From: Epiperipatus broadwayi
Lineage: Eukaryota; Onychophora; Udeonychophora; Euonychophora; Peripatidae
Direction of reading: 5' to 3'
DNA: 64,000 nt
Assembly: GCA_028023455.1 (NCBI GenBank)
Contig: JAQFVV010012396.1
Span: 6,362,085 to 6,426,084, forward strand
In this document: positions 47,056 to 59,573 of the stretch, piece by piece
How the letters are laid out: each line of letters opens with the position of its first letter
Numbering within the stretch: the first letter of the stretch is position 1
Notes under the pieces: generated by a model
Told to the model about the DNA's origin: nothing
Database searches by the model: none
The model's input: only the letters and a program-made list of their open reading frames with translations
Translations under genes and position numbers: made by a program

Positions 47056-49772
47056 CCATTATCATTCATACTTCAGGACAAAGATCTTCCAAGTTTAATT
47101 TAGTTTTACCAATTCACAGCTTTGCCTCTTCACAAACATACCTGCAAACTTCCTTATTTTATCCCTCCATCTCATATGTGGACCAATTCTAGGCTTTTTA
47201 TTTCTTCAAATCCAATTTAAAATTTCACCTATCTGTCTATTATCATTTCAGAAATATGTCTATCTGAAGACCGTTTTACTATCTTTCAGTAATGTCAGTG
47301 ATATCCATTTGTTTTCTCATTGATGTATTCTGTTTTCAATCCCTTTTTGTTACTCCTAAGGTACATTTCTTCATGTTTCATTGACTTAGTTTAAAATGTC
47401 TGTATTGCTCTTTTGTTAAGTCAATTCATAAGTAAGAACTGATAAAATAATAGTATTTATTAAAAATCTTTATTTTCAAACACATAGGTATATTTCCTTT
47501 TAATATTTATTTCTATCAAAAACCTTCATTCAAATTTAATTCTATTATTAAATTCATCCATTATGTTTTCATTTGTATTAATAATCTGATAAGTTTATTT
47601 GTAGTTGTTAACTTATTGCAATTTATCATTGTTAATCTTAATTTTTTTTCTTGTGAGAAAATTAATTGAACATTATGATATCTTTAATCCTATTTTTTTT
47701 ATTATCATCTTATAATTCTTGTAACATTTTCTGTAGCTAAGAGGCAATTTTTGCAAAAACTACATTTATGAAATTCAAATGACTTAAGTAATCTCTATTT
47801 ATTTTTACTCTCTTAGCTTTTCATTTTAATTCTTAAAATGTTTCTTGTAAAACTGCTGTAAAAAGCTCTGAAATACTGAATCATTCTACCATTACTTTTC
47901 TCAATGTTAGTCTTCTAATTGTTGTTATTGCATTTTAATAAATATTCTTCAGAATATAACAATATCCCAGATTTACATCTTGATAATTTAATGTTTTAAT
48001 CAATATTAAAATGCTTATAGAAACAAATGTCTTTCACAACAATTTTTCTATTTCTTTACTTGTTTATTTTAATATATCAGTAATAATTTTATCATTTCTT
48101 GGAAATTTTTCTTTCTTCATAGATTTAATTATACGTTTTAGTCTATTTAAAATGATGGATAATTAAGAAAGTGTAATAAATGTCTTGTTCTTTATTATTA
48201 TATAATTTTTTATAGAACTTTTTTATACATTTCATGATAACAGCTCTCTTTTTTAAAATGGTTCTATCTTTTCTTCTTATTACAAAAATAACTTTTCTTC
48301 TAAAACCAATATCCTGTTTTACACTTTGAGAATTTTTTTTAAAAAATAGCTTTCTTTGACAATTCATGATTATTACAAATCCTAGTTATTTGATTCTCCT
48401 TAATGGATAATTAAAAAAAAATCATAAACTTTTTTTTCATATATTATTTTGTCTTAGTAGAAAATTTGCTGATACATTGCTATTTTTTTCTATCAATTAT
48501 CTTTCTTGCAATTCTTCTTACTGATTTCAGTCAAGTCTACACTATTTTCAAAGTCTATATTTGCAAGTTCAAATTTAAGTCATTGGAATATTTTTGAAGG
48601 TTAGGAAAATTAACTGTTAGTACAGTCTTTTTTAATAGTATTATCTTTTTATATTTGCATTAACATGTATGTATCTTACATCTTATTATTTAATGATCAT
48701 TTGCTATATTGTATCTATTAACAATATTACTAGCATGAAATACTTATTTTCTATTAGTCAAAATATAATCCAAATCTGCAGTATCTTCATTTGGATGCTT
48801 TGCAGATTTGGATGCTTCTATAACTATTTTTCATTTGGCATTTTTCTTTAAAGAATAAATTTGCAATATATAGTTTTTCTGCAAATTCCACAAGTTTGTA
48901 TCTTTTCTTATTTCTATCATCCATAATCCGATTTACCCATAACACTTTTATCTTTCTATTGATTTGCAATTCTAGCATTAATATATTATTTGATCTGATC
49001 AAATTATTTTGTAAATCCATATAAAAATGTCTACATTTTCATCACAAAGAGAACTTATTAGACATAAATGTAAATTGTTTTTATTTTGTATTTTCCATTA
49101 ATTTGAATTGCTAATTTTGACACTTTGTCTGTATCCCATTAATCTCCACAGTGTTATTCTTCTGCTTTCTATTTATAATGAATCCTACTCCATTTCTACA
49201 TCTAATATTTATGCCTTTGTAGTAGAGTACATGTCTACTATTTAAATCAAATGTCTTTTCAACTTTTCTTCAAACTTATAAAGTCCAACAATGTTCCATT
49301 TAACATGAAACAGTTCTTCCAATTCTTGCAATATTCCTACACTTGAAAGTGATCTGCAAATGTAAGTACTTAAATAAAAAGTTATCATCAAATGGCAACC
49401 TGGGTCTACAATCAGGGGATTCTTAGCACCCTCTGCCTTTGGCTGTCAACTGCTGCTTTGGTTGGTGACTTTACAGTTTTCTGGGAATAAGAAGCATGAT
49501 TTATTTTTGTCTTCCATGATTGTATACATCTATTAGCAAAAAATTATTTATAAACACACACATTTATTCTACCTTATCAGGCAACTGAGAAGAATGACCA
49601 TGGAGTTTTGATCTTAAATTCAGAGGTAAAAAGTCAATAAACTTATCACACTGGCTGATATACATTGAAGAGCAGCACTTCCATGTTTGTTTACTATATG
49701 AGTAATCACACAGTAATAATAGCTACATCAACAAGAAGATATGGAATGGGCATTGTGATTTGCCTGCTCAGT
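47056..49772 (-). mobile_element. RTE-type LINE, degenerate copy R2
   Basis: The 3' end is at the left (AACCATTATCATTCATACTTCAG, cf. AACCATTATCAATCCACTGCAG at 62031). Landmarks match the intact copy through TTGTTACTCCTAAGG (47346), TTGCTCTTTTGTTAAGT (47405), CAAACACATAGGTATATTTCC (47477) and AAAATGGTTCTATCTTTTC (48255), then continue through a region shared only with R1 up to GGCAACTGAGAAGAATGACC (49579) and TTTGCCTGCT (49761-49770). Open frames are fragmentary. R1 and R2 together define the 5' half that is outside the window for the intact copy. Confidence 0.75.
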
Positions 49773-51884
49773 TCTGTTAAGCTCCCAAAAAGAAATCAAA
49801 AGTTCTATTTTTAGTTATATATATAATATTTTTGAAATATAAATAAATCATTCACTGTTGTGATAGAAAGACATTGGGCACTTATGAGTGACCTACATAT
49901 TTGTGTAAATAGTAAAGAATGGTTAATGATATATAGATAAAACAACTTTTAAAGAGTCAACTGCAAAACAAATGCTTCTCTAACAATATCCCATAAAAAA
50001 AATCATGGAAGAAAAGCATTTACTCATTAAGTTTGACAATTGTTAGAGGATGATAGTTTGAACATTTCTCCATATTTGTTTTACCCTTTAACTAAGACAA
50101 ACTGAATATCCAATTAGTGATTTACATTGAATGCTTAGCTGGGTTAACTATCTGAAAAAAATAAATAAATTCAAGCAAAAAATGAAACTAAATTTTTTTT
50201 TCAAATTTTGTCAGCCTAGATTAAAACCAAGATCAAAAAAGAATAGGTTGATGCATAACTTGTATTGCAAAAAACTATTTCAGTCACACAGATATAAATG
50301 ATAACCCGATTAATTACTAGAAATGTCATGTGATTTTGTACATGGTAGGTTGAATACGACAATTTCTTTCAAATTACCATACCGATTTTTTTTTTATTTT
50401 ACTCAGAATCGATCCACGATCCTTTATCTTGAGTCCACAATGGCACTACTGTCTAAAACAGACAGGAATGTTTAGATTGATGTAAATAAATTTGGAATGT
50501 CTATATATACATTTATGATTGTTTATAACAGTGAATAAGTTGTTTGTTAGTTTTTTTTTTTTTATCAACCATAATTTTAAATTACTAAGAATACTGATTT
50601 AATAGTTTGTGCATTTATGCCCCCCCCTCTTCTCAAAGTAAATTATTAAAAATAAATTTACTTTTTTTTCCGCATGGTTTCCATTTGAAGAATAAAAAAA
50701 CCTCTAGTTTGTTTACAAAAATAAAAGTTACCGTAATCATTAAAAAAAAAAATCGGTATTTCATATTTTATTGTTTAATCAATTTAGAGAGTTAAAATAC
50801 GTGAAGGTTAAATAAAACAAAAGGTTAATACTTGCCAAGAAAAAAAATATATGTTCAGTCATTAATTAAAAACAACAAAACGTAATAATCTTAAATATGG
50901 ATTAAAGCCAAGTAATAACATATGAGGTAATCAACTTAAAAGCAAAAATTGAGAAGTTTTGAGTTTTAAATTTAAAAAAATTATTTTAGACTTTATGCTT
51001 TTATAAAATTAAGCTTGGAATAATTTAAAATGTAAATGGTGAGGGTTAACTTTTATCATTTATTATATAATAATGTCGTGTTTTATATTCCTTTATAAAT
51101 TGAACAGTACCATCTTAATGATGCTATATCTTAGCTCGTTGAACTTATAAATGATTATGAAAAAAAGATATATGTTAGAATACCAATACAGAAGAAATCA
51201 ACAAAAAGCTTATGTTATACCTAATATTATAAAAGAAAAGTAAGCAATGTACTTATAAAACAGTACAAATGTATACCAGCTTTTTTTGAATGGCTCAATG
51301 CAAGACAAACATCTCCCCAAAAGCCTCTTATAATCAATTAAGAAAAAGCATTCACAAGACCTTATAATGCTGGATAGTGAAGCTATCAGTGTTTTTCTAT
51401 GCTTGTTTTATTCTCTAGACAAGAATATACTAAATACCCATGTATTGGTCAATATTGAATGGTTATTTAGGTTAACTATGCTGTTGAGTGTTTGAAATAA
51501 AAGTCTAAGTCTGTTGAAAAAAGGTTCAAATTTACTCAATTCAGCATTGAATTCATTATATATATGATGTTTATTTAATACAATTGAATGTTAAATTGGT
51601 ATTTTTTTTTTATTTTAAAGTAAATATTTTAATCTATAAATATCTTTCTTATGAAAATATGTGTCAGTTAATGAGATAATATATAAAATTGTATTTATGC
51701 TATCTTTTAAAGACAAATGGGGGTAACCAGATATTAGAATAGTGTAACCAAAAGATAACACTTGGCAGTGAGTGCTGGTTATAATTTGTCATTACATTGC
51801 ACCCCCTAAATGTTTAATACTTTTTCATTCCTCTTGCATTGCTCATATTAAATCAATCTCTTTTTTAAAAAAAATAAACATTCT
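49773..51884. other. AT-rich DNA, no gene seen
   Basis: Contains poly-T runs and an imperfect mirror pair (ACCGATTTTTTTTTT near 50383, AAAAAAAAATCGGTA near 50745). No coding region recognised. Confidence 0.5.
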
Positions 51885-52033
51885 TCTTTGCAGTTTTTTT
51901 ACAATGCTTTATTTAATTCAATTATCTGACAGTTTTGACAATTTAACACTTTACTTCAACTCTGAGGAAGATTGGTAGACTGTCGAAACTGTTGCATAAT
52001 TGAATTGAATAAAACTTTGTGAAGAATGCAAAG
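51885..52033 (+). repeat. fold-back element with hammerhead-like core (family F copy 1)
   Basis: Outer arms are mirror images: CTTTGCAG..ACAATGC, TTATTTAATTCAATTAT and CTGACAGTTTTG on the left against GACTGTCGAAACTG, ATAATTGAATTGAATAAA and GAATGCAAAG on the right. CTGAGGA at 51962-51968, then A, GATTG / CTGTC stem, and GAAAC at 51985-51989. An intact CGAAAC box is kept. Confidence 0.65.
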
Positions 52034-52764
52034 AAATGAAAGTTTCTAATTTATCAATATTTAAAAAGTAAATAAGCATTTAAATAATATACTATGGAGT
52101 AGAACCTATATTGTGGCAATCTGTATTTTAAAATGGTTCTGATTTATAAAATTTTATGTTTTCCTATCTTTTAAAATTTTCTAAAGAACATGGATTTACA
52201 TAGTTTTTTTTTTATTAGCTTAAAATTATTATAATAATTATTTACCATTCATATTTTATACATGCTAAATTTTAACATAATGATAATTTATTTTTAACAT
52301 AGATGAAAAAAATTATTACTTCCTGGATATCATTGGTTTAACACATAATGTGTTTTTAAATCTCAACATTAAGAATTTTAAATATCTTATTTATAAATAC
52401 AAATAAATAACAAAATATAATTAAAATAAAAAATATGATTGTTCTCTATTTCAAGACTAATAAGAATTCTGTTTAGTAAATTCATAGTAAATTATACTTA
52501 TAGAATATTTACAAAATACCTCATCTTTATAGTAGGCATGAACAATATGCAGCTGTTTATGATCTCTGTATAGTATGCTTGATTCACAATAATTCCAACA
52601 TATTAACTTTCTATTTAAGTTTTGTTATTCTATTTTCAATCTTTAGCTGAAACTTCTCTAAAATACTTGTTTTTTTTTTATATATATATATAACTTATAT
52701 TTAAAAAAAATCAAGTCAGATGTCACATGGCCTAATAAACATATAAATTTTCTTAAAAACAATT
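52034..52764. other. AT-rich DNA, no gene seen
   Basis: No supportable feature. Confidence 0.5.
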
Positions 52765-53350
52765 TTAATTAGATCATCACCATCAACCATTATCAATCCA
52801 CTGCAGGATGAAGGTCTCTCCAAGTTCAATCCATCTTCTCCAATCTTTAGTTTCTCTACTCCACATTACCCCTCCACACTTTCTTATTTCATCCATCCAT
52901 CTCACATGTAGTCTCTTTCTGGGTCTTTTACAATCTCTTGGAATTCTGTTTAAGATTTCAATTGTCCATCTATTATCATCTCTTCTAGAAATATGTCTAG
53001 CCCAACTCCACTTCAATCTTTTAACTTTTTCAATGAGGTCACTAACACCTGTTTGTTCTCTTACCCATACATTGCATTTTCGATCTCTTCTTGTTACTCC
53101 CGACATGCATCTCTTCATACTTCTTTGAATGGTCTGGAATCTTTGTATTGCTCTTCTATTAAGTGTCAGATCCATAAGTAAGAACTGGTAAAACACATTT
53201 GTTAAAAACCTTCCTTTTCAAACACATAGGCATATTTCCATTTAGTATCAAGTTATTTCTACCAAAATCACTCCAAACAAGTTTAATTCTATGATTAATT
53301 TCATCCATCATGTTTCCATTAATTAGATACTTTGTTTTAAATGCGATGTT
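52765..53350 (-). mobile_element. 5'-truncated RTE LINE, C-terminal fragment
   Basis: The 3' end at the left (ATCATCACCATCAACCATTA) and the frame 53196-52783 on the minus strand encode the RTE ORF2 C-terminus: RAIQRFQTIQRSMKRCMSGV, RRDRKCNVWVREQTGV, LKWSWARHISRRDDNRWTIE, ending FILQWIDNG, closely matching the copy at 62029-62505. Insertion of the last ~580 bp only. Few differences from the better copy, so it is relatively young. Confidence 0.85.
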
Positions 53351-54080
53351 TGTGAAATTTTTCTTTTATGGTGTAGACCAATTTATGTTGAATAATATTT
53401 CATAAAGTTGGCTATGCCCACTTTAAAAAGATTTTTTAAAAAATGGTACCATTTCAAATAAGTGTTTTTATTATATGGCATTCTGATTTTTGATAATATT
53501 GTTATCATAAAGCATACTTTTTTTTAAAGAATGTGTTAAGGATATCAATATGTTTGTTAATGGATTCACTAGAAAAAGTCCTGATTCTCTGGCAATTTAT
53601 TATATTATTAGTGATTTGATTAAAAGGAACCACTTGATTGATTAATAAATGAGGATCTTCATAAACCATGTAGGAATTTAATGGAAGAAGTTTAATATCT
53701 AACAAGAATACTTTAAAATCATGATTATTCTGGGTGATATCTTTGCTACGTTGAAAATAACAAATGGATCTGGAAGATAGTGCGATAATTTTAATAAATC
53801 AATAAATGGCATGGCAATTTTTAACATAATAATATTTTGAAAAAATAAAGATATACTTTAATTCTAATTTAAATAATGATGCAAAAATTCAGATGACTAT
53901 ATATAACGATTTATCCATTCTATCAACACATTTAGACTTGTACAAAGATATCAGCTTAATGAAATTAAAAACGATTCTTTGTAATTTTAAAAATAAAAAA
54001 AACCAAAACCATTGGGATTTTGTAAAGAAATATTTAGAACCTTGAGGTTAAATGTAATTTTATTGGTTCTAGTTTATAAA
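53351..54080. other. AT-rich DNA, no gene seen
   Basis: No supportable gene or repeat. Confidence 0.5.
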
Positions 54081-54093
54081 ATTAAAGAAGACT

Positions 54094-54206
54094 GTCTTGC
54101 ATTGGTGGTCGAGATGTCAGCGTGACTGCCTTGCACTAGTAGGCAGTTGCCCGGGTTGCAGGTTCGCGACCCGGCCGATGCTATGACAGTTAAAAAAAAA
54201 AAAGAT
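54094..54206 (+). mobile_element. tRNA-derived SINE, copy 1
   Basis: tRNA-like body with A box TGGTCGAGATG (about 54106-54116) and B box GGTTCGCGACC (about 54161-54171), followed by a 12-base A tail. Flanked by a 9-bp direct repeat AAAGAAGAC at 54084-54092 and 54208-54216, read as the target-site duplication. Highest local G/C in this part of the window. Non-coding; would rely on a LINE partner for mobility. Confidence 0.85.
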
Positions 54207-54216
54207 CAAAGAAGAC

Positions 54217-54955
54217 AAAAAATATTGTGATTATTATTAGGGAAATTATTTTTATCCACTACAGCAAATAGGTGTTCAAGGATTTTATAAATAGTTTGTT
54301 TTAAATTATAGATATTTTTCAAGCTTAACCTAATTTTAGTTCATCAAAAAATACAATTGATATGTATAAAAAAATAATATATCATGAGGAAAATATGGTT
54401 TATATCTTACTTTTATCAATTTGACTTGAGTATTTGATTCAGTTTAGAAAGCTTATGCCAATGATTGATAGCAAATGATTGTTTGTGAAAATGTATTCAT
54501 ATACAGCTTTTACATTGATGGTATGAAAGGAAGTATTATTATTGGTGGCAGAAAATCTGAGGCATTTGAAATAAAAAATTGATAATAAATAGATGTGAAT
54601 ATTTCAACTTTATTTTCCATATATATGAACTTTTTAATTAAATTAACATAAACCCAAACAATATTTTTGTTTGGCTTCTATATTTACAATATGGTGATGG
54701 TACTATTTTTGCCAATTTAAAGAAAGATATACATAACATTTTTGTTTTGAAAATAACTTATAAAAAAGTTGGTTTAATATTTTAAAAAATAACAAGTTTT
54801 TTATCAGCCAATTACAGGAAAAAAAAACTTTTAACAATTTTTAGACTTTGATGGTTATCAGTTTAAGGGTGTGGTCTAGTTTAAAATAGCATCAAGCTAT
54901 TTAAGTAGAAAGCAGACTTGGAAGTTGAGATACAATACAGATTAAAGAATAATAT
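54217..54955. other. AT-rich DNA, no gene seen
   Basis: No supportable feature. Confidence 0.5.
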
Positions 54956-55450
54956 TATTGTAATATAATTTTTCATTACCCCATTCTTCCTCAACAAGAA
55001 ATTAAAAGAGGATAAAAACCAGTCCCTACCTTAGGTGAGAGTAGTGTAATGAAAAATTATACTACGGAAATATTTTTTTATTATTGAATAATATCTAGTC
55101 TAATGAATGTTTAATAAAAATAATATAATTTCATTAAATGATTTATATTCGACACTTATCAAGTAAACTGTGGAAATTTGCTACAGGCCTGCCTGCCTAC
55201 ATACCTACCTATCTATCTATCTATAGTGAATAATGATAAAAATATGTAAGAAATTGGTCTGGGTCAATAGTTCAGCATGAAATGTGCATTTTGGGTATCA
55301 AAGAGCTGTTTCACATGTATTTGGTCATATGTTTATGATTACATCCCTCCACAAGATTTTAGAGGTGAGTAGAAACCAGTCTCTACCTTGCACAAGAGTG
55401 GTGTAGTGAAAAATTATACTACAGACATATTATTCATTATTGGAAAATCT
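54956..55450. repeat. pair of related ~85-bp repeats with internal hairpin
   Basis: Blocks 55008-55085 and 55370-55445 share AAACCAGTC.CTACCTT, GAG.GTAGTGTAATGAAAAA-like and AATTATACTAC text. In the first, GTAATATAATTTTTCATTAC (54958-54977) mirrors GTAATGAAAAATTATACTAC, forming a hairpin. Between them are a (TATC)n run (55205-55224) and a relic of the 7.5-kb hammerhead family (55255-55320). Confidence 0.55.
55255..55320 (+). repeat. relic of the 7.5-kb hammerhead repeat
   Basis: TTCAGCATGAAATGTGCATTTTGG (55271-55293 region) aligns with TTTAGCATGAAATAAGTATATTGG at 7545-7567, and downstream CACATGTATTTGGTCATATG aligns with TACATGTGTGTGGTCATGTG. Stem III would be ATG/CAT here against ATA/TAT at 7.5 kb, a compensatory change. 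The CTGATGA half is lost. Confidence 0.5.
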
Positions 55451-55484
55451 TTATTAACAATACAGATTATTGTTTTTTTGAAGG

Positions 55485-56095
55485 CTTGTGATGATGGTAT
55501 TTTAGTTATATTTATATATTGGACTATTTCCATCATCTAATATATGTATTGAATGTCTTTAGAAAAATTTAACTTTATTTAAATATTCCAGTTGTGAAAA
55601 TACAAAAATATTGGATAGAGAATAAAAGGTACAAAGAAGAAAATTTAAAGAAGTTGTTCACTTGACAATGGTAGATAACACCATAAGTCAACCTAGAGGG
55701 GCTATACATAATGTATGGAAGCTACTAATCAACTTTGCTCTAAGAAAAAAGTGAAGAAATCATGAACCTTAGATATAAGTATATGAAATTTCTACTGACT
55801 GTTGCCTTTGGAAGAATATCTCAATTGGCTAGAGCATTACCTTAAAATCCAATATTCAAGAATCTAAGGGTCCAGGCTCAATTCCCATGATAGTACTGCC
55901 ACTGGTTAGACTAGCAACATCTGAAAAGAAGAGGAGAATACTACCTCTCAAAAAGTTGGCACATATACTAACTTGTGTAGTATTATTAACAGGTGAATGT
56001 ATTTGGAATATTTAAATAAAGTTAAATTTTACTAAAGACTTTCAATACCTATATCAGATGGTGGAAATTGTCCAATATATAAATACAAATAGAGA
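55485..56095 (+). mobile_element. Penelope-like element family A copy 3 (3' end, unequal inverted arms)
   Basis: A short left arm in minus orientation (about 55485-55590, TGATGATGGTATTTTAG to ATTTAAATATTCCA) is followed by a longer plus-strand arm (about 55595-56095) matching A2 from 9500 on: GTACAAAGAAGAAAATTTAAAG, tRNA-like A box (about 55818-55836), GGTCCAGGCTCAATTCCC, CTGAAAAGAAGAGG, and the final ATCAGATGGTGGAAAT. No RT. Same mirror-end pattern as A1 and A2. Confidence 0.75.
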
Positions 56096-57105
56096 TTATT
56101 GCCTGCTGCCACATTTAACTAGACTAAAAAATAAGAAATTTCACCACAATGATATAATTAAATTTAAATATAGATAGTGAACCTTATCAATTTTAACATC
56201 AAAACATTGAAACAAAATTCATCTAAAATCTTCTGCAACATTCCAAAAATCATAAGATTGATTGATACATTTTTCAGCTGATTGAATGCAATAAATATAT
56301 AAATAATTAAGTGATTTATTGCTTGGGAATATGTAATACTTTTGAGCACTCAAAGTGACAGAGATGGGTATGATTCATGAGCCTTGAGCTTTAGAATTCA
56401 TATCTCCAATGCTACTCTAAACCAACTCTAAGAAAACACCTTCATATTAGTAGATTTATAAAATGAATGATAAGCAATAAATCATTTTAAGAACTGTTTG
56501 ATGATGAATTTAAAATAGTTTTATGGAGAAGGAAATCCTGTACACATTTAAAAAGCTGTAATATCAATTGATTTTATTAGGAGTATAAGGCTGTGGATAG
56601 AATCAAGTGGAGAACTACAATTAAGCAAGATGAGGTTAAAAGAATTTCATGAGACTAAATAAACAGTCTGAAGGATTAGCATATGATCAATTCAATGCAC
56701 TTTTTGTAGAACTCTTTTTCTTCATCAGACTTTTTTTCTGCAGTTTTGAGCAGTTGTCTAAATGTAAGAGAAGCCTTCTTAGGAAGAAAGTGGAAAAAAG
56801 AGAAAAAATATGTTTCCAGCACATTAAAAGAAAGAATCATGCTCTGCTATTTTGATTCTCAGACTTTCTTTGAATGTATAACCATCTCTCATATCAACAT
56901 TAATCATTTAAAATGTCTGATTAATTAGTTTAGCACTGATATGCAAATTTAACAAAATTATTCTGGAAAATCTGACTTGTAAATAATTTTGGTATGTGCA
57001 TCAGAGTTTATTCCAGAACTCTGTAAATATTATTGGATATGATTTTAAATAATTATTTTGAAATAATTTTTCAGCTTATTCAGATCAAAAATATTGGCAA
57101 ATAGC
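56096..57105. other. AT-rich DNA, possible family F relic
   Basis: No gene. On the minus strand near 56735-56690, CTGATGAAG..GTTCTACAAAAAGTGCATTGAATTGA resembles a decayed family F element. Confidence 0.4.
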
Positions 57106-57218
57106 ATGTATAAAACAGGAGCAAACTTGCCATATAGTAGTGTCATCCAGTGCATGCCATATTAATACATGGATGCAAAAAGGTTTGCGCATAAAATCCC
57201 TATCTAGTGCCTACTCAT

Positions 57219-57272
57219 CCAATATCCTCAGAATAGTTTCTAGCTTATTGCTTTCATCAGTAAGAAGCTTTA
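57219..57272 (-). ncRNA. hammerhead-like motif, family B copy 4
   Basis: On the minus strand: CTTCTTA, CTGATGA (intact), A, AGC/GCT stem around AATAA, A, GAAAC, TATTC, TGAGGATATTGG. The cleavage-site triplet GTC has become TTC. Confidence 0.55.
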
Positions 57273-57770
57273 AATCTGAGAGAACTGCACCTAAATACAA
57301 TCCTCTAGCAGTCATATTTTACCTTTTTATTAAACTATAACGCTATGTGTCCAAAATGAAAACACAATAATGTTTTCAATCCAAGCTTATTTACTTATAT
57401 AGTCATATAGACCTGAACCCAGTTCAGTGTCTATATAGTTTGGTGTGTTTGGGTTTTTTAATTACCATAATCACCATGATCCCATGAGCAAGATTTGTAT
57501 TAAATACTAAACATCACATGATCATCATTTTCTTTGTGAAGTTTAACGGTTTAATACTAATCCTGCCCATGAATGATGGTCGCTATGGTTATTAAAGAGT
57601 AAAAGCCACCAAAATGTATAGATACTGAAATGGGTTCAGATTTGTATGACTATACAAATGAAGGAGCTTGGATTGAAAATATTATTGTTTTTATTTTGTA
57701 CCTAAAGCTTAATAGTTAACTAAAAAGGTAAATGACAGCTGCTAAAGATCTAGATGCAGTGCTCTCAGAT

Positions 57771-57827
57771 CTAAGGCTCCTCACTGATGAAAGTCACAAA
57801 TTAGAAACTAGTCTGAGGAGATATTGG
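57771..57827 (+). ncRNA. hammerhead-like motif, family B copy 5
   Basis: CTAAGGCTCCTCA (57771-57783), CTGATGA (57784-57790, intact), a decayed stem II, GAAAC (57804-57808), TAGTC (57809-57813), TGAGGAGATATTGG (57814-57827). Confidence 0.6.
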
Positions 57828-57960
57828 ATAGGTATGTACTAGATAGAGATTTTATGCACAAACCTTTTTGCATCCATTGATTACTAAGGCTTGGAATTTG
57901 ATACAGTTTTAACAGTTTTCGTGAAGATAGGAAATATTTGTCATGTGATGTTTAGTGGAT

Positions 57961-58360
57961 TAAACAGAGTGTATCATAAATAGTTTTCTTCCTCCTCAAC
58001 TCAAAATAGCTAGCTGTCACAAAATGATATTCCAGTCATTCAATAATAATACACAATTCAATAAATAAATGTTATATTTATTATAGATATTTACAGTAAT
58101 AACATATGGAAAATTGTGAAAGTTCTGTGGATAATGACACAATTTTGCTTAGTAAGGAATGTTAAGACTCCACTTTTGAATTTGCACATATCCATACTTT
58201 AGAACAATATTACTACCACATGCTACAGATAAGAATTTAGCACTGAAATTATTTTCATCTAATTCATTTTCTATCCTTGAAAATTAGATTAACTTAATTG
58301 CCATAAAGCAGCTATAATTATAATTTAGTAAATAAGCATTTATTTTTATATAGCACTATG
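57961..58360. other. AT-rich DNA, no gene seen
   Basis: No supportable feature. Confidence 0.5.
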
Positions 58361-58367
58361 TTTATAA

Positions 58368-58595
58368 ATTGTAATACATTAAAGATAAGCCTTTCAAGCT
58401 ATTGTGCATGCACTTTTTATGAGTGTTAATAATAAATGAATACTTTCATTCCCAACACAAGATATAGTATTTATGAAAGAATAAAATGAATCCTCTTATT
58501 CTTGTGTTGGGAATGAAAGTATTCATTTATTATTAACACTCGTTAAAAAGCGCATGCACAATAGCTTGAAAGGCTGATCTTTAATGTATTACAAT
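58368..58595. repeat. near-perfect fold-back hairpin, ~94-bp arms
   Basis: Left arm 58368-58461 (ATTGTAATACATTAAAGAT through CATTCCCAACACAAG) is mirrored by 58501-58595 (CTTGTGTTGGGAATG through AATGTATTACAAT) with only a few mismatches, mostly at CpG/TpG. The loop is about 39 bases. MITE-like and young. The GCATGCGCTTT-like text is reminiscent of the hairpin at 2613-2730. Confidence 0.85.
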
Positions 58596-59560
58596 TATAA
58601 TTTAGAAAAATGAAGCTTTTAAATAATGATATATGCTTTTAATCTATGGACAATTTTAATAGAAGATGAATTTGATATATCCCAATTGGCACAAGTAGAA
58701 TTTTTGGACCCCCTGTGTAAAATTTTTCATAAAGATCTTTTTAATATTTATAACATGCACTGTGTAAACTTTAATGCTTTTTGAACATACATATATATAT
58801 ATAACAAAAAATCCTTTAGATCCAGAGACTTATATGCATTGTCTTGGTTTGCTTCATAATAGCTAAACCAGTGTGTGATGAAGAATATTTATGAAATTGT
58901 TCCAATACTTGATAATAGATGAAAAACTTTGGAATATAATGGTAGCATATCCCCTTTTCCACTTTTATGATCTGAATTTGAATTTAAATTAAATATAATA
59001 GAAATGTTTTGACATATTTAGGATTCTTTTTTTAGGTAGTTGGCCCACAACCAACTCAGATAAACATTCAATATTGATCAGTAAGTAAATGGATATCTAG
59101 CTAATCTTAGTTAAAGGGTAGCACTAAAATAAAACAACATTTAAAACCTCATTATCCAGAAATTGATAAGCTTGAACAGGTTAACTTGTTTTCACTGTTT
59201 CTACTATAAAGAGTTTTTAGAAAGACTTATGCAAGGCAGTGAGCCATTTAAATGCTAATTATTATTTTTATCTTACTTGACAAATTGAAATGTAATTTAA
59301 TATTAATATGTTTGATTAGATATTTCTAAAAAAGATACCTGAGTAGCAGAAAGTACAAAATGCTTTAGTAAAATTAATAAAGACATTCGTCAACATGCTT
59401 TGGAAATACCTATTTATAAAAACCATGTGTTTCTAACTCTAAGGGAGAAAAAGCAAAATTATAAAAGAAAATAAAAAGATAGAAAAATAAGACAGGGAAA
59501 AAAATATGGAATAATAACAAAATTGCTATGTTTATAATTTAAAAAATATGTTTGCATATT
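58596..59560. other. AT-rich DNA, no gene seen
   Basis: No supportable feature. Confidence 0.5.
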
Positions 59561-59573
59561 TTCATTATCATAG

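Larger units (their letters stand above)
57110..57960. mobile_element. inverted pair of family B elements (copies 4 and 5)
   Basis: A minus-oriented copy (57110 to about 57550) and a plus-oriented copy (about 57560-57960) face away from a centre near 57555. Each contains the landmarks ATAAAATCCCTATC or its complement, the hammerhead-like core, TATAGTCATATAGACCTGAA-type text and CATCACATGATC. This is the longest version of family B; between the arms there is no RT. Confidence 0.75.

Noticed and set aside
50381-50760. MITE defined by ACCGATTTTTTTTTT mirror ends
   Set aside because: The match is mostly the homopolymer run; only five non-A/T-run bases agree.
52808-53181. Plus-strand frames over 52808-53181 and 62054-62445
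   Set aside because: Antisense shadows of the RTE ORF2 C-terminus. Both copies share them because the element is the same.
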